A stretch of DNA of 59,966 bases from contig JAOPVI010000082.1 in NCBI GenBank assembly GCA_025966225.1, positions 1 through 59,966 of the forward strand, read 5' to 3'. The position numbers and the translations under genes are program-made. The notes under the pieces were generated by a model. It was given only the letters and a program-made list of their open reading frames with translations. It ran no database searches and had not been told where the DNA came from. The stretch comes from Mycobacterium sp. GTDB taxonomy: Bacteria > Actinomycetota > Actinomycetes > Mycobacteriales > Mycobacteriaceae. The first letter of the stretch is position 1; every line of letters begins with the position of its first letter. This document shows positions 45,290 through 54,493 of this stretch, in pieces.

Positions 45290-46716
45290 CAGCGCCCCCC
45301 ACGCCAGAGGTCAGTGACGTCATCGTCATCGGCGCAGGCATCGTCGGGGCCGCGATCGCCCGCGAGCTGGCCGGCACCGGCCTGAGCGTCACCCTCGTCG
45401 AAGGACGCGACGACGTCGGCGACGGCACCAGCAAGGCCAACACCGCGCTGCTGCACACCGGTTTCGACGCCACCCCCGGCACCCTTGAAGCTCGCCTGGT
45501 CGCCCGCGGCTACGACCTTCTCGGTGACTATGCCGAACGCACCGGCATCCCCGTCGAACGCACCGGCGCCCTGCTTGTCGCGTGGACCGACGAGGAAGTA
45601 GACACCCTGCCCAAACTCAAGGACAAGGCCGAACGCAATGGCTACCACGAGTGCGAAATCGTCGACGGCGCAGAGGTATACCGCCGCGTCCCCGAGCTAG
45701 GCGCCGGCGCGCTTGGCGGCCTCACGGTCCCCGGAGAAGCGATCATCTGCACCTGGACCACCAACTTGGCGCTGGCCACCGACGCGGTGCAACGCGGCGT
45801 CGTCTTGCGCCGAGGCGCCGAAGTCACCGACGTCATCCCCCGCACCGGGAGATGCGACTACACCACTTTGGTCACCAGCACCGGGGAAGTCCACGGCCGC
45901 TGGATCATCAACGCCGCAGGGCTGGGCTCGGACCAGCTCGACAACAAGTTCGGCTACCACCGCTTCACCGTCACCCCGCGTCGAGGCGAGCTGTTCGTCT
46001 TCGACAAACTGACCCGCCCGATGGTGCCACTCATCGTGCTGGCCGTGCCGTCCTCCCGCGGCAAGGGCGTGCTGGTGAGCCCCACCATCTACGGCAACGT
46101 GATGGTCGGACCGACCTCAGAAGACCTCGAGGACCGCACCGCCACAGGGACTTCCGAAGATGGGTTCGAGTTCCTGCTCAGCAAGGGCCGCGCGCTGATG
46201 CCGACGCTCTTCGACGAAGAGGTCACCGCCGCCTACGCCGGACTGCGCGCCGCCATCGACCACGGCGACTACCTCATCGACGTCGACACCACCCAGCAGT
46301 ACGTCCTCGTCGGCGGCATTCGGTCAACGGGCCTGACCTCGGGCATGGCGATCGCCGAACACGTGATGGGTCTGCTCGCCGACACCGACCTGGACCTCAC
46401 CCCACGCGCCGACCTGCCCCCACCACCGAAGATGCCCAATATCGGCGAAGCCTTCACCCGGCCCTATCAGGAGCCGGAGCGCATCGCCGCCGACCCGGCC
46501 TACGGGCGGATCGTCTGCTTCTGCGAACGGGTCACCGCAGGTGAGCTCCGCGACGCCTTCGCCTCACCCATCCCGCCTGCCGACCTGGATGGGCTGCGGC
46601 GGCGCACCCGGGTGATGAACGGACGCTGCCAAGGCTTCTATTGCGGAGCCCATGCCGACGCGCTGCTGGCGTCCCGCGGCGTGGAGCACCCCAAGGACGT
46701 GAAGGCAGTCCAATGA
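45286..46716 (+). CDS. FAD-dependent oxidoreductase with C-terminal BFD [2Fe-2S] domain (GlpA/GlpD-like)
   Basis: 476 residues. The Rossmann FAD loop is DVIVIGAGIVGAAIARELA; a DAO-type catalytic domain contains GWII-type INAAGLGSD and QQYVLVGGIRSTGLTSGMA. The C-terminus has a BFD-like iron-sulphur site with CFCE and CQGFYCG cysteines. Such proteins oxidise glycerol-3-phosphate or 2-hydroxyacids and pass electrons through the cluster to a partner. ATGA overlaps couple it to the kinase upstream and to the FAD/NAD oxidoreductase downstream. Confidence 0.9.
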   Translation: MTAPPTPEVSDVIVIGAGIVGAAIARELAGTGLSVTLVEGRDDVGDGTSKANTALLHTGFDATPGTLEARLVARGYDLLGDYAERTGIPVERTGALLVAWTDEEVDTLPKLKDKAERNGYHECEIVDGAEVYRRVPELGAGALGGLTVPGEAIICTWTTNLALATDAVQRGVVLRRGAEVTDVIPRTGRCDYTTLVTSTGEVHGRWIINAAGLGSDQLDNKFGYHRFTVTPRRGELFVFDKLTRPMVPLIVLAVPSSRGKGVLVSPTIYGNVMVGPTSEDLEDRTATGTSEDGFEFLLSKGRALMPTLFDEEVTAAYAGLRAAIDHGDYLIDVDTTQQYVLVGGIRSTGLTSGMAIAEHVMGLLADTDLDLTPRADLPPPPKMPNIGEAFTRPYQEPERIAADPAYGRIVCFCERVTAGELRDAFASPIPPADLDGLRRRTRVMNGRCQGFYCGAHADALLASRGVEHPKDVKAVQ

Positions 46717-47987
46717 TCCACCAGCCCAACCCTTCTCAGAACGACGGTCCCACCGAGAAGGTCGCGGTCGCGATCATCGGCGGCGGACCGGCCGGCTTGA
46801 CTACGGCCGCGACACTGGCCCCACTGATCGACGGCGAGGTTCTGGTCATCGAACGCGAAGCCGGCACCGGCGGGATCCCCCGCCACAGCGACCACCCCGG
46901 CTACGGAATACGCGACCTCAAACGCTTCATCAGCGGACCCGCATACGCACGCCGGCTCACCGACACCGCGCGCGGCGCCGGAGCCCATCTGGAAACCGAA
47001 GCCATGGTGACCGGCTGGGCAGGCGATCGGCGACTGCAGGTCACCTCGCCCCGCGGCCGACGCGTCGTCGAGGCCGACGCCGTGGTCCTGGCCACCGGTG
47101 CCCGCGAACGACCGCGCCCGGCGCGACTGATCCCCGGCGACCGTCCCGATGGCGTCTACACGACGGGTCAACTCCAAAATCTCGTCCACCTGAACCACGC
47201 CAAGGTGGGCACCCGAGCCGTTGTCATCGGTGCGGAACTGGTCAGCTGGTCGGCGGTCATGACACTCCGCAAGGCCAGCTGCGCGACCGTCGCGATGACC
47301 AGCAGCTATCCCCGCTCCGAGGCATACGCGGCGTTCCGGATACCGGGCCGCTTCCTGCTCGAGAGGCCGGTGCTCACCCGCACCCGGGTCGTCAGCATCA
47401 ACGGCAGGCACCGCGTCCAGTCCGTGACGGTGGAAAACCTCGACACCGGAGCGCGCTCGACCATCGACTGCGACACCGTCATCACCACCGGCGACTGGAT
47501 CCCCGATCACGAACTCGCCCGTACCGGCGGCATCGAGCTGGACCCAGCCACCCGCGGCCCGCTCGTCAATGCCAATCTGCAAACGACCACAACTGGTGTC
47601 TTCGCCGTCGGCAATCTGCTCCACCCCGTCGACACCGCCGACGGCGCAGCCCTGGATGGCCGCCACGTCGCACCCAAGATCGCCGATTGGCTCCGAACCA
47701 AAGCCGAAGCGCCGCAAGGTGTTCGCGTGCGGGCCGCCCGACCGTTCCGCTGGGTGGCGCCCCAACTCATCACCCCAGACGGGGCCGTCTCACCCCGCGG
47801 CGACCTCCTGCTCTGGGTCGACGAGTATCACCGGGTGCCCACCCTGCGCGCCACCCAAGACGGACACACCATCGGCGTAAGGCGAACCCCATGGCCCGCC
47901 GCGCCCGGCCGGGTCTACCGTGCGCCATGGACGCTCGTATCCGACGCCAACCCGGCAGGCGGTGACGTCACAATCGAACTCGCGTGA
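46713..47987 (+). CDS. NAD(P)/FAD-dependent oxidoreductase, partner of the GlpA-like enzyme
   Basis: 424 residues from ATG 46713, overlapping the previous stop (ATGA). It has an N-terminal FAD loop VAVAIIGGGPAGLTTAATLA, ADAVVLATGARERPRPARLI, a second dinucleotide loop (TRAVVIGAELVSWSAV), and a C-terminal VFAVGNLLHPVDTADGAALD. No CxxxxC redox pair is seen. In other bacteria a kinase, a BFD-containing GlpA-like protein and this type of oxidoreductase occur together, with a DUF1667 gene that is missing here. Confidence 0.87.
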   Translation: MIHQPNPSQNDGPTEKVAVAIIGGGPAGLTTAATLAPLIDGEVLVIEREAGTGGIPRHSDHPGYGIRDLKRFISGPAYARRLTDTARGAGAHLETEAMVTGWAGDRRLQVTSPRGRRVVEADAVVLATGARERPRPARLIPGDRPDGVYTTGQLQNLVHLNHAKVGTRAVVIGAELVSWSAVMTLRKASCATVAMTSSYPRSEAYAAFRIPGRFLLERPVLTRTRVVSINGRHRVQSVTVENLDTGARSTIDCDTVITTGDWIPDHELARTGGIELDPATRGPLVNANLQTTTTGVFAVGNLLHPVDTADGAALDGRHVAPKIADWLRTKAEAPQGVRVRAARPFRWVAPQLITPDGAVSPRGDLLLWVDEYHRVPTLRATQDGHTIGVRRTPWPAAPGRVYRAPWTLVSDANPAGGDVTIELA

Positions 47988-48028
47988 CACCCGGCCGATG
48001 GAATGCCGCAGCGTCGATCAGGAGAAGC

Positions 48029-49297
48029 TCAGGAGAAGCGAAGCGCAGCCATGGCAGCGGCACGCTGCACCACAGGTCGCCAACCGCGTTTCACCCGCAG
48101 CCCAGCGCGGTCTGTGGTCGCGGTATCCAATCCGCTCCTTTGCGTGCCGGCCTCGTGAGCGCCGAAGACGCGCGGATGCGCCGCCACGGGCCTGAATTTT
48201 TCCTCGGAGGCCGTCTCTGGCGCGTCATGGGAGGTCGCCGTCAGGAAGCGATCCGGGAGGGAGAGCTTGCAGATCGTGCGCACGGTGTGCCAGAACTGGC
48301 CGATCAGCGGACCCGTCGTGTAGGGCAGGTCGTATTCCGCCAGGACTTCCCGAACCCGCACCGAAATCTCGGGAAGCCTGTTGCTCGGCAGGTCGGGAAA
48401 CAGGTGGTGCTCGATTTGGTAGCAGAGGCTTCCACTCATGAACCTCATGACGGGTCCGGCGGTGAAGTTCGCGCTTCCCAGCATCTGCCGCAGATACCAT
48501 TCCGGCTTCGTCTCGTTCGCCACGGCTTCGGGCGTGAACTTCTCGGCGCCATCGACGAAGTGCCCACAGGCGATCACGACGTACGCCCACCCGCTGCGGA
48601 AGCCGTTGGCGACGAAATTCGCCAAGAATGTGCGAAGCCACCGCCGGCCGCTGAGCATCGGAAAGAAAAGGTAGTCCTTGGCGGCCTGGCGAGCCATCTT
48701 GCGGAACATCGCCCGCTTGAGTTCGGCCTTGGCCTCTTCGGTCTGCTGATGCTGTTGCTCCGTGGCCAGGTCGTGCAGCGCGATGCCCCACTCGAAGGCG
48801 GCCGACAGCAGCAGCGCCCGTAGCGGAGCCCACAAGTAGCCCGACTTCCACTCCTGGTCGCGGCTGACGCGCAGCACGCCGTAGCCGAGATCCTCGTCCA
48901 TCCCGATCACGTTGGTGAAGACGTGGTGGCGATAGTTGTGGGCGAAGCGCCACTGTGAGGACGGACCCACCATGTCCCACTCCCACGTGTTGGAGTGGAT
49001 CTCCGGGTCGTTCATCCAATCCCACTGCCCATGGATGATGTTGTGGCCGAGCTCCATGTTCTCGATGCACTTCGAGGCGACCAGAGCCACGGTGCCGACA
49101 GTCCATCCGGTCTTGCTCCTGCTGCCAAAGATCGTCAGCCGCGCGGCAACTTCAAGACAACGTTGAAATCGTATGGCGCGCTTGATGTATGCACGATCTT
49201 TGGCACTGAGCGACGCCTCGATGTCGCTGCGGATCTCCTGCAGCGCCAACGCGATCGATTCGACGTCTGCGTCGCTGAGGTGGGCGTATTCAGTCAC
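48029..49297 (-). CDS. Membrane acyl-CoA/fatty acid desaturase, DesA3-like
   Basis: 422 residues, near the length of M. tuberculosis DesA3. The three histidine boxes are GHNIIHGQWDWM, HNYRHHVFTNVIGMDEDLGY and QIEHHLFPDLPSNRL. Flanking segments (IENMELGHN, YLRQMLGSANFTAGP, MRFMSGSLC) match the linoleoyl/stearoyl-CoA desaturase group. It inserts a double bond in membrane-bound acyl chains using a di-iron centre. The electron-transfer oxidoreductase often found beside desA3 is not adjacent. Convergent with the FAD oxidoreductase gene. Confidence 0.92.
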   Translation of the reverse strand: MTEYAHLSDADVESIALALQEIRSDIEASLSAKDRAYIKRAIRFQRCLEVAARLTIFGSRSKTGWTVGTVALVASKCIENMELGHNIIHGQWDWMNDPEIHSNTWEWDMVGPSSQWRFAHNYRHHVFTNVIGMDEDLGYGVLRVSRDQEWKSGYLWAPLRALLLSAAFEWGIALHDLATEQQHQQTEEAKAELKRAMFRKMARQAAKDYLFFPMLSGRRWLRTFLANFVANGFRSGWAYVVIACGHFVDGAEKFTPEAVANETKPEWYLRQMLGSANFTAGPVMRFMSGSLCYQIEHHLFPDLPSNRLPEISVRVREVLAEYDLPYTTGPLIGQFWHTVRTICKLSLPDRFLTATSHDAPETASEEKFRPVAAHPRVFGAHEAGTQRSGLDTATTDRAGLRVKRGWRPVVQRAAAMAALRFS

Positions 49298-49929
49298 TTC
49301 GTTGATCGCAACGTCGCATCACATCCCAACTCGGAGGTCGGGTGATGCGGGGTAACGGGACGGGCCTGCGGAAGAGCCACGCAATGACGCACTCCGTCCC
49401 TGGGCCACGGCGACTTCTTCACCGCGGCCCCCAGAATCTATCCATATCGCCGCCAGTCGCATAATCGGGCCGCCGACGCATCCCAAATTGGTAGCTGTAT
49501 CGGGACTCTTCGGCATCCAAACCGACATCCGTCGTCCGGCATCCGATCTCACTCGCTGTGCTTGGTCTGCCGAACCGTGAGCTCACGGCCGCCGCGGACG
49601 ACGATTGCTGGGTCAGCGCCTTGCAGGAGGCGTTTCACTGGGACTTCAAGTTTTATTGCCGGAACGCGGCTAAGGAACCTCCGCGGCGATTGACGTCCCT
49701 CCCCGCAGCCATCGGCACGATTCTGAAGACTCCGGGCGGTGCGAACCGAATTATTCAGAAGTGTTCAGCAATCTGCTGCATCAAGCCGACTAGGACCGAC
49801 GGTTCTCCTTCAGCGCGTCGCCGTCGACTGGGACTAGCCATTGCAGCTGTGCTGGATCGCCAATCCGGTCCCTCGTCGATTACCAAGCGCTAACGTTCTC
49901 TCTCGTCGCGACGACCCTTGGGAGGCGCC
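49298..49929. other. 632-bp intergenic region, possible regulatory sites only
   Basis: No gene recognised. A 111-codon plus-strand frame (49558-49893) has no family resemblance and an Arg-rich, probably spurious, C-terminal half. Two GGGACT hexamers occur, at 49640-49645 (followed by TCAAGT) and 49830-49835. They resemble half-sites of the mycobacterial DosR box and lie upstream of a universal stress protein gene, but the second halves are poor. Confidence 0.5.
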
Positions 49930-50418
49930 ATGGACGGCTATCGGACTGTGGTGGTTGGGACCGACGGTTCCGAGTCCTCATTGCGCGCGGTCGACAGCGC
50001 TGGCGAGGTCGCAGCGCGGGCGAATGCGAAGCTGATCGTCGCCAGCGCGCATGTGACGGACGTCGAAAAGGGCGGCTGGTCAAGAGCGCCATCGCACGAT
50101 CGTGTGTCTGACCCCCGCGGCGCCGACGCACTTGGCGGCGAGGGCTACAAGTTGCACGGCAGTGCGCCCGTATACGCGATCCTGCAGGAGGCGCATGACC
50201 GGGCCAAGGCCGCTGGCGCTCGGGACATCGAGCTGCGGGCAATAGAAGGCGCGCCAGTCCACGCACTGGTGAAGCTGGTCAAGGAGGTCGACGCGAACCT
50301 GCTCGTCGTCGGCGACGTGGGACTGGACACGGTTGCCGGACGGTTCCTGGGCTCGGTGCCCGCCGAGGTCGCCCGCAAAGCCAGGGTCGACATCCTCATC
50401 GTCCACACGGCCGACTAG
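49930..50418 (+). CDS. Universal stress protein (UspA family)
   Basis: A single-domain Usp of 162 residues. It begins MDGYRTVVVGTDGSESSLRAV and has the ATP-binding pattern VVGDVGLDTVAGRFLGSVPAEV (G-2x-G-9x-G-S). GGAGG is just upstream of ATG 49930. In mycobacteria many Usp genes respond to hypoxia or nitric oxide via DosR; a weak site is noted upstream. It stands alone. Confidence 0.9.
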   Translation: MDGYRTVVVGTDGSESSLRAVDSAGEVAARANAKLIVASAHVTDVEKGGWSRAPSHDRVSDPRGADALGGEGYKLHGSAPVYAILQEAHDRAKAAGARDIELRAIEGAPVHALVKLVKEVDANLLVVGDVGLDTVAGRFLGSVPAEVARKARVDILIVHTAD

Positions 50419-50441
50419 GGGTCGCTCACCGTACCGACTCG

Positions 50442-50519
50442 CCAATAGTGGACGGCACCCAGAAACATCTTCGCCAGCAACGATTTATCGCTTTCGGTCG
50501 GCGCGTTTTTTAGGAGACG
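50442..50519 (-). pseudogene. Remnant of an iron-dependent alcohol dehydrogenase C-terminus
   Basis: Minus-strand translation reads RLLKNAPTESDKSLLAKMF then LGAVHYW, matching the last residues of the intact enzyme at 33997-35304 ([26 protein letters not shown]). The DNA is also clearly alignable. The original stop after HYW is lost; the frame runs on to TAG at 50415, inside the Usp stop. No earlier part of the gene is recognisable upstream to the cutinase; about 260 bases there (50520-50778) contain no gene I can name. Confidence 0.7.
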
Positions 50520-50778
50520 CGCTTCGACATGGCGTTCGCCGCGACTGCGGTACGAACGGGAAGGTTGACTGGCGGAGCGCCGCGCCAAATTCGCGCTGGA
50601 CGACGGCCAGGTCGCTCTCCTCCGGCTAACAAGGAGGGCCGACCGTACCTAGCGCAGCCAAGTCCCGACCGTCAGCCTCGAGGCAACGAATGCGCGACCG
50701 CACTCGAGTTCGCCGGGGGATACGAGGTGGGCAAGCGACTTCAGGTCGATGCCCCTGGCGGTACGACAAGGGACCTCG

Positions 50779-51810
50779 TCAGTGGACAGCCGAGACCAAT
50801 CCGAGTTGGGGGGACGGTGAGGCAGGACCGTATATCGACGGGTCGTAACCCGGGCTCTGCGGGTCGTAACCCGGGCTCTGCGGGTAACCCGGGCTCTGCG
50901 GGTCGTAACCCGGCGTCTGCGGCTCGTAACCCGGGCTCTGCGGGTCGTAACCCGGGCTCTGCGGGTCGTAACCCGGGCTCTGCGAGCCATACCCCGGCGG
51001 CGGCCCATACCCCGGCATCTGCGGCCCATACCCCGGCGCCTGCGAGCCATACCCCGGCATCTGCGAGCCATACCCGGGCACCGTCTGGCCGGATCCGGCC
51101 AGAAGCGCAGACGCTACGAAAGCCGCTGCCTGGGTGGTGTATACGGGGATGTAGCCCTCGGTGTGTCCGCTCCATTCGTTGCCCGGACCGGCGTGACAGA
51201 TCGGGTCGTTGGGGTTACACAGGTCGATTGCCTTGGAACCGAACAGTGCGCTCTGGGTCGGCAGCGATCCGCCGGCGCGGTCGGCCACGTCGCCGAAGGT
51301 AGCGACCGCCGTGACGTTGTTCGCGAGCTCGGGCGGTAGCGCACTGCCCCACTTGATGCCGGCCACAGGAACGCCGGCCACGATGTCGACCACGCTCGCA
51401 CCTTGCGAGTAGCCCCCCAAGACGATCTTGGTGTTGGGGCAGGAGGACACCGTGGATTTGATGTGGGAGATCGCGTCTTTGGCGCCGTCATCGCCGTGCA
51501 GTTGCAACTTGCCGGCGGAATAGTTCACCGCGTAGGTCCCGACGTTCATGCCGCCGGCCTGCTTGCGCAGCGAGTCGACGAAGGCATCGCCGACACGGCC
51601 GAGACCGGCTGGCTCGTCGGTGCCGCGGGCGAAGACGACCTCGGCGTCGGGGCAGTCGGCGGCAGACGCTACCGGCGCCGCGCCTGGGGTGACGAGCAGG
51701 ACGGTGGCGATGAACGTGGCCACGAACAAGGCCGAACCGCCCAGCCCGACCCAACGACCGGGTGATCGCGTGCTGGCCGCCCGAGGGCTAGGTCTGCCGT
51801 GAGGAAGCAT
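50779..51810 (-). CDS. Secreted cutinase-family hydrolase with heptad-repeat tail
   Basis: 343 residues from ATG 51810. A long N-terminal signal segment ([27 protein letters not shown]) precedes a cutinase domain: [19 protein letters not shown], the nucleophile elbow [22 protein letters not shown] supplying Asp, and a downstream His (SGHTEGY). Such enzymes hydrolyse cutin-like esters, phospholipids or mycolate esters outside the cell. The C-terminal ~100 residues are about twelve copies of PGYxxQx (mostly [14 protein letters not shown]), ending near SIYGPASP. Cutinases normally stop soon after the catalytic His, so the tail is an added feature. Confidence 0.9.
   Translation of the reverse strand: MLPHGRPSPRAASTRSPGRWVGLGGSALFVATFIATVLLVTPGAAPVASAADCPDAEVVFARGTDEPAGLGRVGDAFVDSLRKQAGGMNVGTYAVNYSAGKLQLHGDDGAKDAISHIKSTVSSCPNTKIVLGGYSQGASVVDIVAGVPVAGIKWGSALPPELANNVTAVATFGDVADRAGGSLPTQSALFGSKAIDLCNPNDPICHAGPGNEWSGHTEGYIPVYTTQAAAFVASALLAGSGQTVPGYGSQMPGYGSQAPGYGPQMPGYGPPPGYGSQSPGYDPQSPGYDPQSPGYEPQTPGYDPQSPGYPQSPGYDPQSPGYDPSIYGPASPSPQLGLVSAVH
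50838..51080. repeat. Tandem 21-bp repeat encoding PGYxxQx heptads
   Basis: About twelve units within the cutinase gene. The left (C-terminal) copies are nearly identical at DNA level (GGTCGTAACCCGGGCTCTGC), and one unit is three bases short and codes PGYPQS. The right copies are more diverged (GYGSQM, GYGPQM, GYGPP). The gradient suggests recent expansion at the C-terminal side. The array would be prone to length variation by slippage. Confidence 0.88.
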
Positions 51811-51964
51811 CCCGCAAATTTTACTCGTATCCAGGAAGATGAATCTCCTGTTACCTGCGGATGGACTTTGCAGCGCTGTCACCGCGCAGTTGCCGGACAT
51901 CGGGTCTTTCGGCGTACGGCCAGAGCTGCCTGGGACAGCCGCTTCCCGTCAGCCGCCTGTGCGG

Positions 51965-53464
51965 CTACTGACCTGCGCGGGCCACCCCCCTAGCCGTCAT
52001 CGCGACCGCCAACGTCATCAATTGGTGAGGATCTTGCAGGTCAACGGCGGTCATCCTCGAGATCTGCTCGAGTCGGTAATAGAGTGATTGTCGTCGGATG
52101 TGAAGGCGTTTGGCCGCTTCGGCTTTGCTGCCGCCGCACGCGACCAGCGTCTCCAACGTGACGAGCAGCTGGCTTCGCTTCGCCGAATCGGCGGTGAGGA
52201 GGATCCCGATCTGGTCCTCGACGAACTGGCGGAGCGCATCGCGGTCGCCGTGCGCGGCGAGCAGACGCTCCAGCGCCAGCGTTTGCACGCCGGTCACCGG
52301 TTCCTTCATGTGCAGGTCCTGGCCCAGGGCAAGGGTGATGCGGGTGTCGGCCATGGTTCGCGGAAGTTGACTCACTTCGCAGACCGCACGGCTCACCGTC
52401 GCACACAACCGCGAATGAGACCCCAGGGCCTGCGCGGCCGCACCCAGAACCGAGTCAGCGAGGTCGGATGTGCTCTCCGCCGCTCCGGCGAGCAGTCCGA
52501 ATAGCGTGCCGTCGACGAGGCCGAAGATTCCATGACCGACGTGTCGAACGAGCGCATCGACGACTTGCGCCGCCGAGGTCACACGGTGAGGGTCGACTGC
52601 TACGCACACGTACTGCGCGCCCATCGAGGCGATACCGGCCGCGCGCAGCCGTGCCTCCAGAACCCCGGTGTCCACGGACTGATTGGCGACCAATTGCTCC
52701 AGCAGGATGTGTTGTGCGCGAAGCGAACCCGCCACGTCTCTCCGTTCACGGATCAGACACAATCCCAGCACGGTGGGGGCCCGGTCCAGCACGGCGTCGA
52801 CCAGGAGTTCCGGGACCCCCGACGAGCCGACCGCCAGCCGCCCCCATGCAGTCCCATCCACCAGCACCGGGACCTCGAGATGTGGTCCGGGACGGTCCTC
52901 TGAACATCCCGACAGTGCCACAGCCCTGCCGGCGTAGTCCGTGAGGCGAGCCCAGGTGCCAAGTGTGGTTGCCACCTGCTCGACGAGTTCGCTTAGCGTG
53001 GCGCCGCGCGCGAGCGCCTCGGATAGCGCTCGAGAAGTCTCGTCCGCGTGGCGGAGCCGAGCCACCGACCGGTCGATGAGTTCACTGTTGACGGCTTCGG
53101 CGACCTCCGTGAACCGTAGCCGTGGCCGAAGCTCGATGATTGGCAACCCCACGTCGCATGCCTCCGCCACCATCTCGGGCGGCACCGCACCGAACGATCT
53201 ACCCACTTCGAAAAACAATGCAGCAACGCCACTTTCCGCCAACTGACGGACGTAGAGTCGGCGGGCCGCCTCGTCGACCCGCACCAACCCGACACCATTG
53301 GTCAGCAGGATCTCATCGCCCCGCAGTAGCGGGGCAATGTCATACAGATCGGCGGTGTGTACCCATCGGACGACGTGGTCCAAGTGCGCGTCCCCGCTGA
53401 GCAGGACGGGCTCCGCCGGCTGCAGGACCGAGTGGCTCAGGACCTCCCGCAGGATCAAAGTCAT
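51965..53464 (-). CDS. PucR-family transcriptional regulator
   Basis: 499 residues. The N-terminal PucR/purine-catabolism-like domain reads RWVHTADLYDIAPLLRGDEI, LLTNGVGL and GLPIIELRPRLRFTEVAEAV. A GGDEF-like central region follows, and the C-terminal helix-turn-helix is VACGGSKAEAAKRLHIRRQS, LYYRLEQIS. PucR/CdaR-type regulators control use of nitrogen compounds such as purines and amino acids. It is divergent from the catabolic set at 53572-59577 with 107 bases between, and most likely controls it. Confidence 0.9.
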   Translation of the reverse strand: MTLILREVLSHSVLQPAEPVLLSGDAHLDHVVRWVHTADLYDIAPLLRGDEILLTNGVGLVRVDEAARRLYVRQLAESGVAALFFEVGRSFGAVPPEMVAEACDVGLPIIELRPRLRFTEVAEAVNSELIDRSVARLRHADETSRALSEALARGATLSELVEQVATTLGTWARLTDYAGRAVALSGCSEDRPGPHLEVPVLVDGTAWGRLAVGSSGVPELLVDAVLDRAPTVLGLCLIRERRDVAGSLRAQHILLEQLVANQSVDTGVLEARLRAAGIASMGAQYVCVAVDPHRVTSAAQVVDALVRHVGHGIFGLVDGTLFGLLAGAAESTSDLADSVLGAAAQALGSHSRLCATVSRAVCEVSQLPRTMADTRITLALGQDLHMKEPVTGVQTLALERLLAAHGDRDALRQFVEDQIGILLTADSAKRSQLLVTLETLVACGGSKAEAAKRLHIRRQSLYYRLEQISRMTAVDLQDPHQLMTLAVAMTARGVARAGQ

Positions 53465-53571
53465 GCGACATTATGACCTGCAGACCGACGGAAGCGCATG
53501 ACATGTTGTCCGTTGCCGTCTTCGCCGTCTGGTCGCATTCTGTTTCGACGCCGATCCTCGTAGGAGCGCAC

Positions 53572-54480
53572 ATGACCGCGGAAGCTCCGCACCGCACCTC
53601 CACCACTGCGATGGCGCCGACCTGGCGCGACGGAGCCGCCGCAATCGCGATGCTGACCTTCGCCGTCGATGCGGAGACGCCGGTTCTCGCAGCTGGACGC
53701 CGCCACGCGGACAACGCAATGGCCATGACGCATCAGGCATTCGACGCCCGCCGCGGGCTACCTCGACTGCTGGGCATCCTCGATGAGTTCGACATCAAGG
53801 CCACCTTCTTCGTCCCGGGGTTCTCGGCCGAGCGCTGGCCCGACGCCGTCACCGACATCGCCACACGCGGCCACGACATCTGTCATCACAGCTATAGCCA
53901 TCGGCCGGCCACCGAATTGACACTCGCCGAAGAGCGCTGGGAGTTCGAACGCGGATCCGAGGCGCTCGCTGCTCTCGGCATCACGCCGTCCGGCTACCGG
54001 TCTCCCATGTGGGCGGCGACGTGGAATAGCGCCGAGCTCGCCGTGGAACACGGGCTCACCTACGACACCAGCCTGATGGACGACGACCGTCCCTACATCA
54101 TCGAAACCCCTCGCGGACCGCTCGTCGAACTTCCGCCGCACTGGTCTCTGGACGACTGGGAGCAATACGCCTACCTGCCCTCACCTCACCTCGGCTACGT
54201 CATCGAGCCTCCGGAGAAGGCCCTGGCGCTGTGGACCGCCGAACTCGACGGGCTGCGGGAGTTCGGCGGCCTGTTCCAGCTCACCGCTCACTCGTTCCTT
54301 TCCGGTCGAGCCGGTCGGGCACGCAACATGCGCAAGATGATCGAAACCATCCTCGACCGGGGGGACGTCAAGTTCAAGACCGGAAGCGAACTCCGCGACG
54401 CAGTGCTGGCCGACCCGACGATCGACAGACGCAAACACGAGCCGGTCGTCGTGGACCCCGTCGCGTACCCCAAGTGGTGA
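53572..54480 (+). CDS. Polysaccharide-deacetylase-fold hydrolase (PuuE-like)
   Basis: 302 residues starting at ATG 53572 with AGGAG five bases upstream. NodB-type motifs: LTFAVDAE, then GHDICHHSYSHRP (HxxxH metal site), GYRSPMW and LFQLTAHSFLSGR. Members close in outline to this include PuuE allantoinase and amide hydrolases as well as chitin/peptidoglycan deacetylases. No signal peptide is seen, so a cytoplasmic amidohydrolase acting on a ring or amide fits better than a wall deacetylase, given the PucR, creatininase and ureohydrolase neighbours. Confidence 0.85.
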   Translation: MTAEAPHRTSTTAMAPTWRDGAAAIAMLTFAVDAETPVLAAGRRHADNAMAMTHQAFDARRGLPRLLGILDEFDIKATFFVPGFSAERWPDAVTDIATRGHDICHHSYSHRPATELTLAEERWEFERGSEALAALGITPSGYRSPMWAATWNSAELAVEHGLTYDTSLMDDDRPYIIETPRGPLVELPPHWSLDDWEQYAYLPSPHLGYVIEPPEKALALWTAELDGLREFGGLFQLTAHSFLSGRAGRARNMRKMIETILDRGDVKFKTGSELRDAVLADPTIDRRKHEPVVVDPVAYPKW

Positions 54481-54493
54481 ACGGAGACACGGC

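Noticed and set aside
49558-49893. 111-codon plus-strand frame upstream of the Usp gene
   Set aside because: No resemblance to any family I know, an Arg-rich C-terminal half and no convincing ribosome site.
50838-51080. CRISPR-like array
   Set aside because: The units are contiguous 21-bp repeats without spacers and are in frame with the cutinase tail.
50529-51302. Plus-strand open frame with NPGSAGR repeats
   Set aside because: It arises from the tandem repeat, which stays open in several frames; the cutinase on the minus strand explains it.
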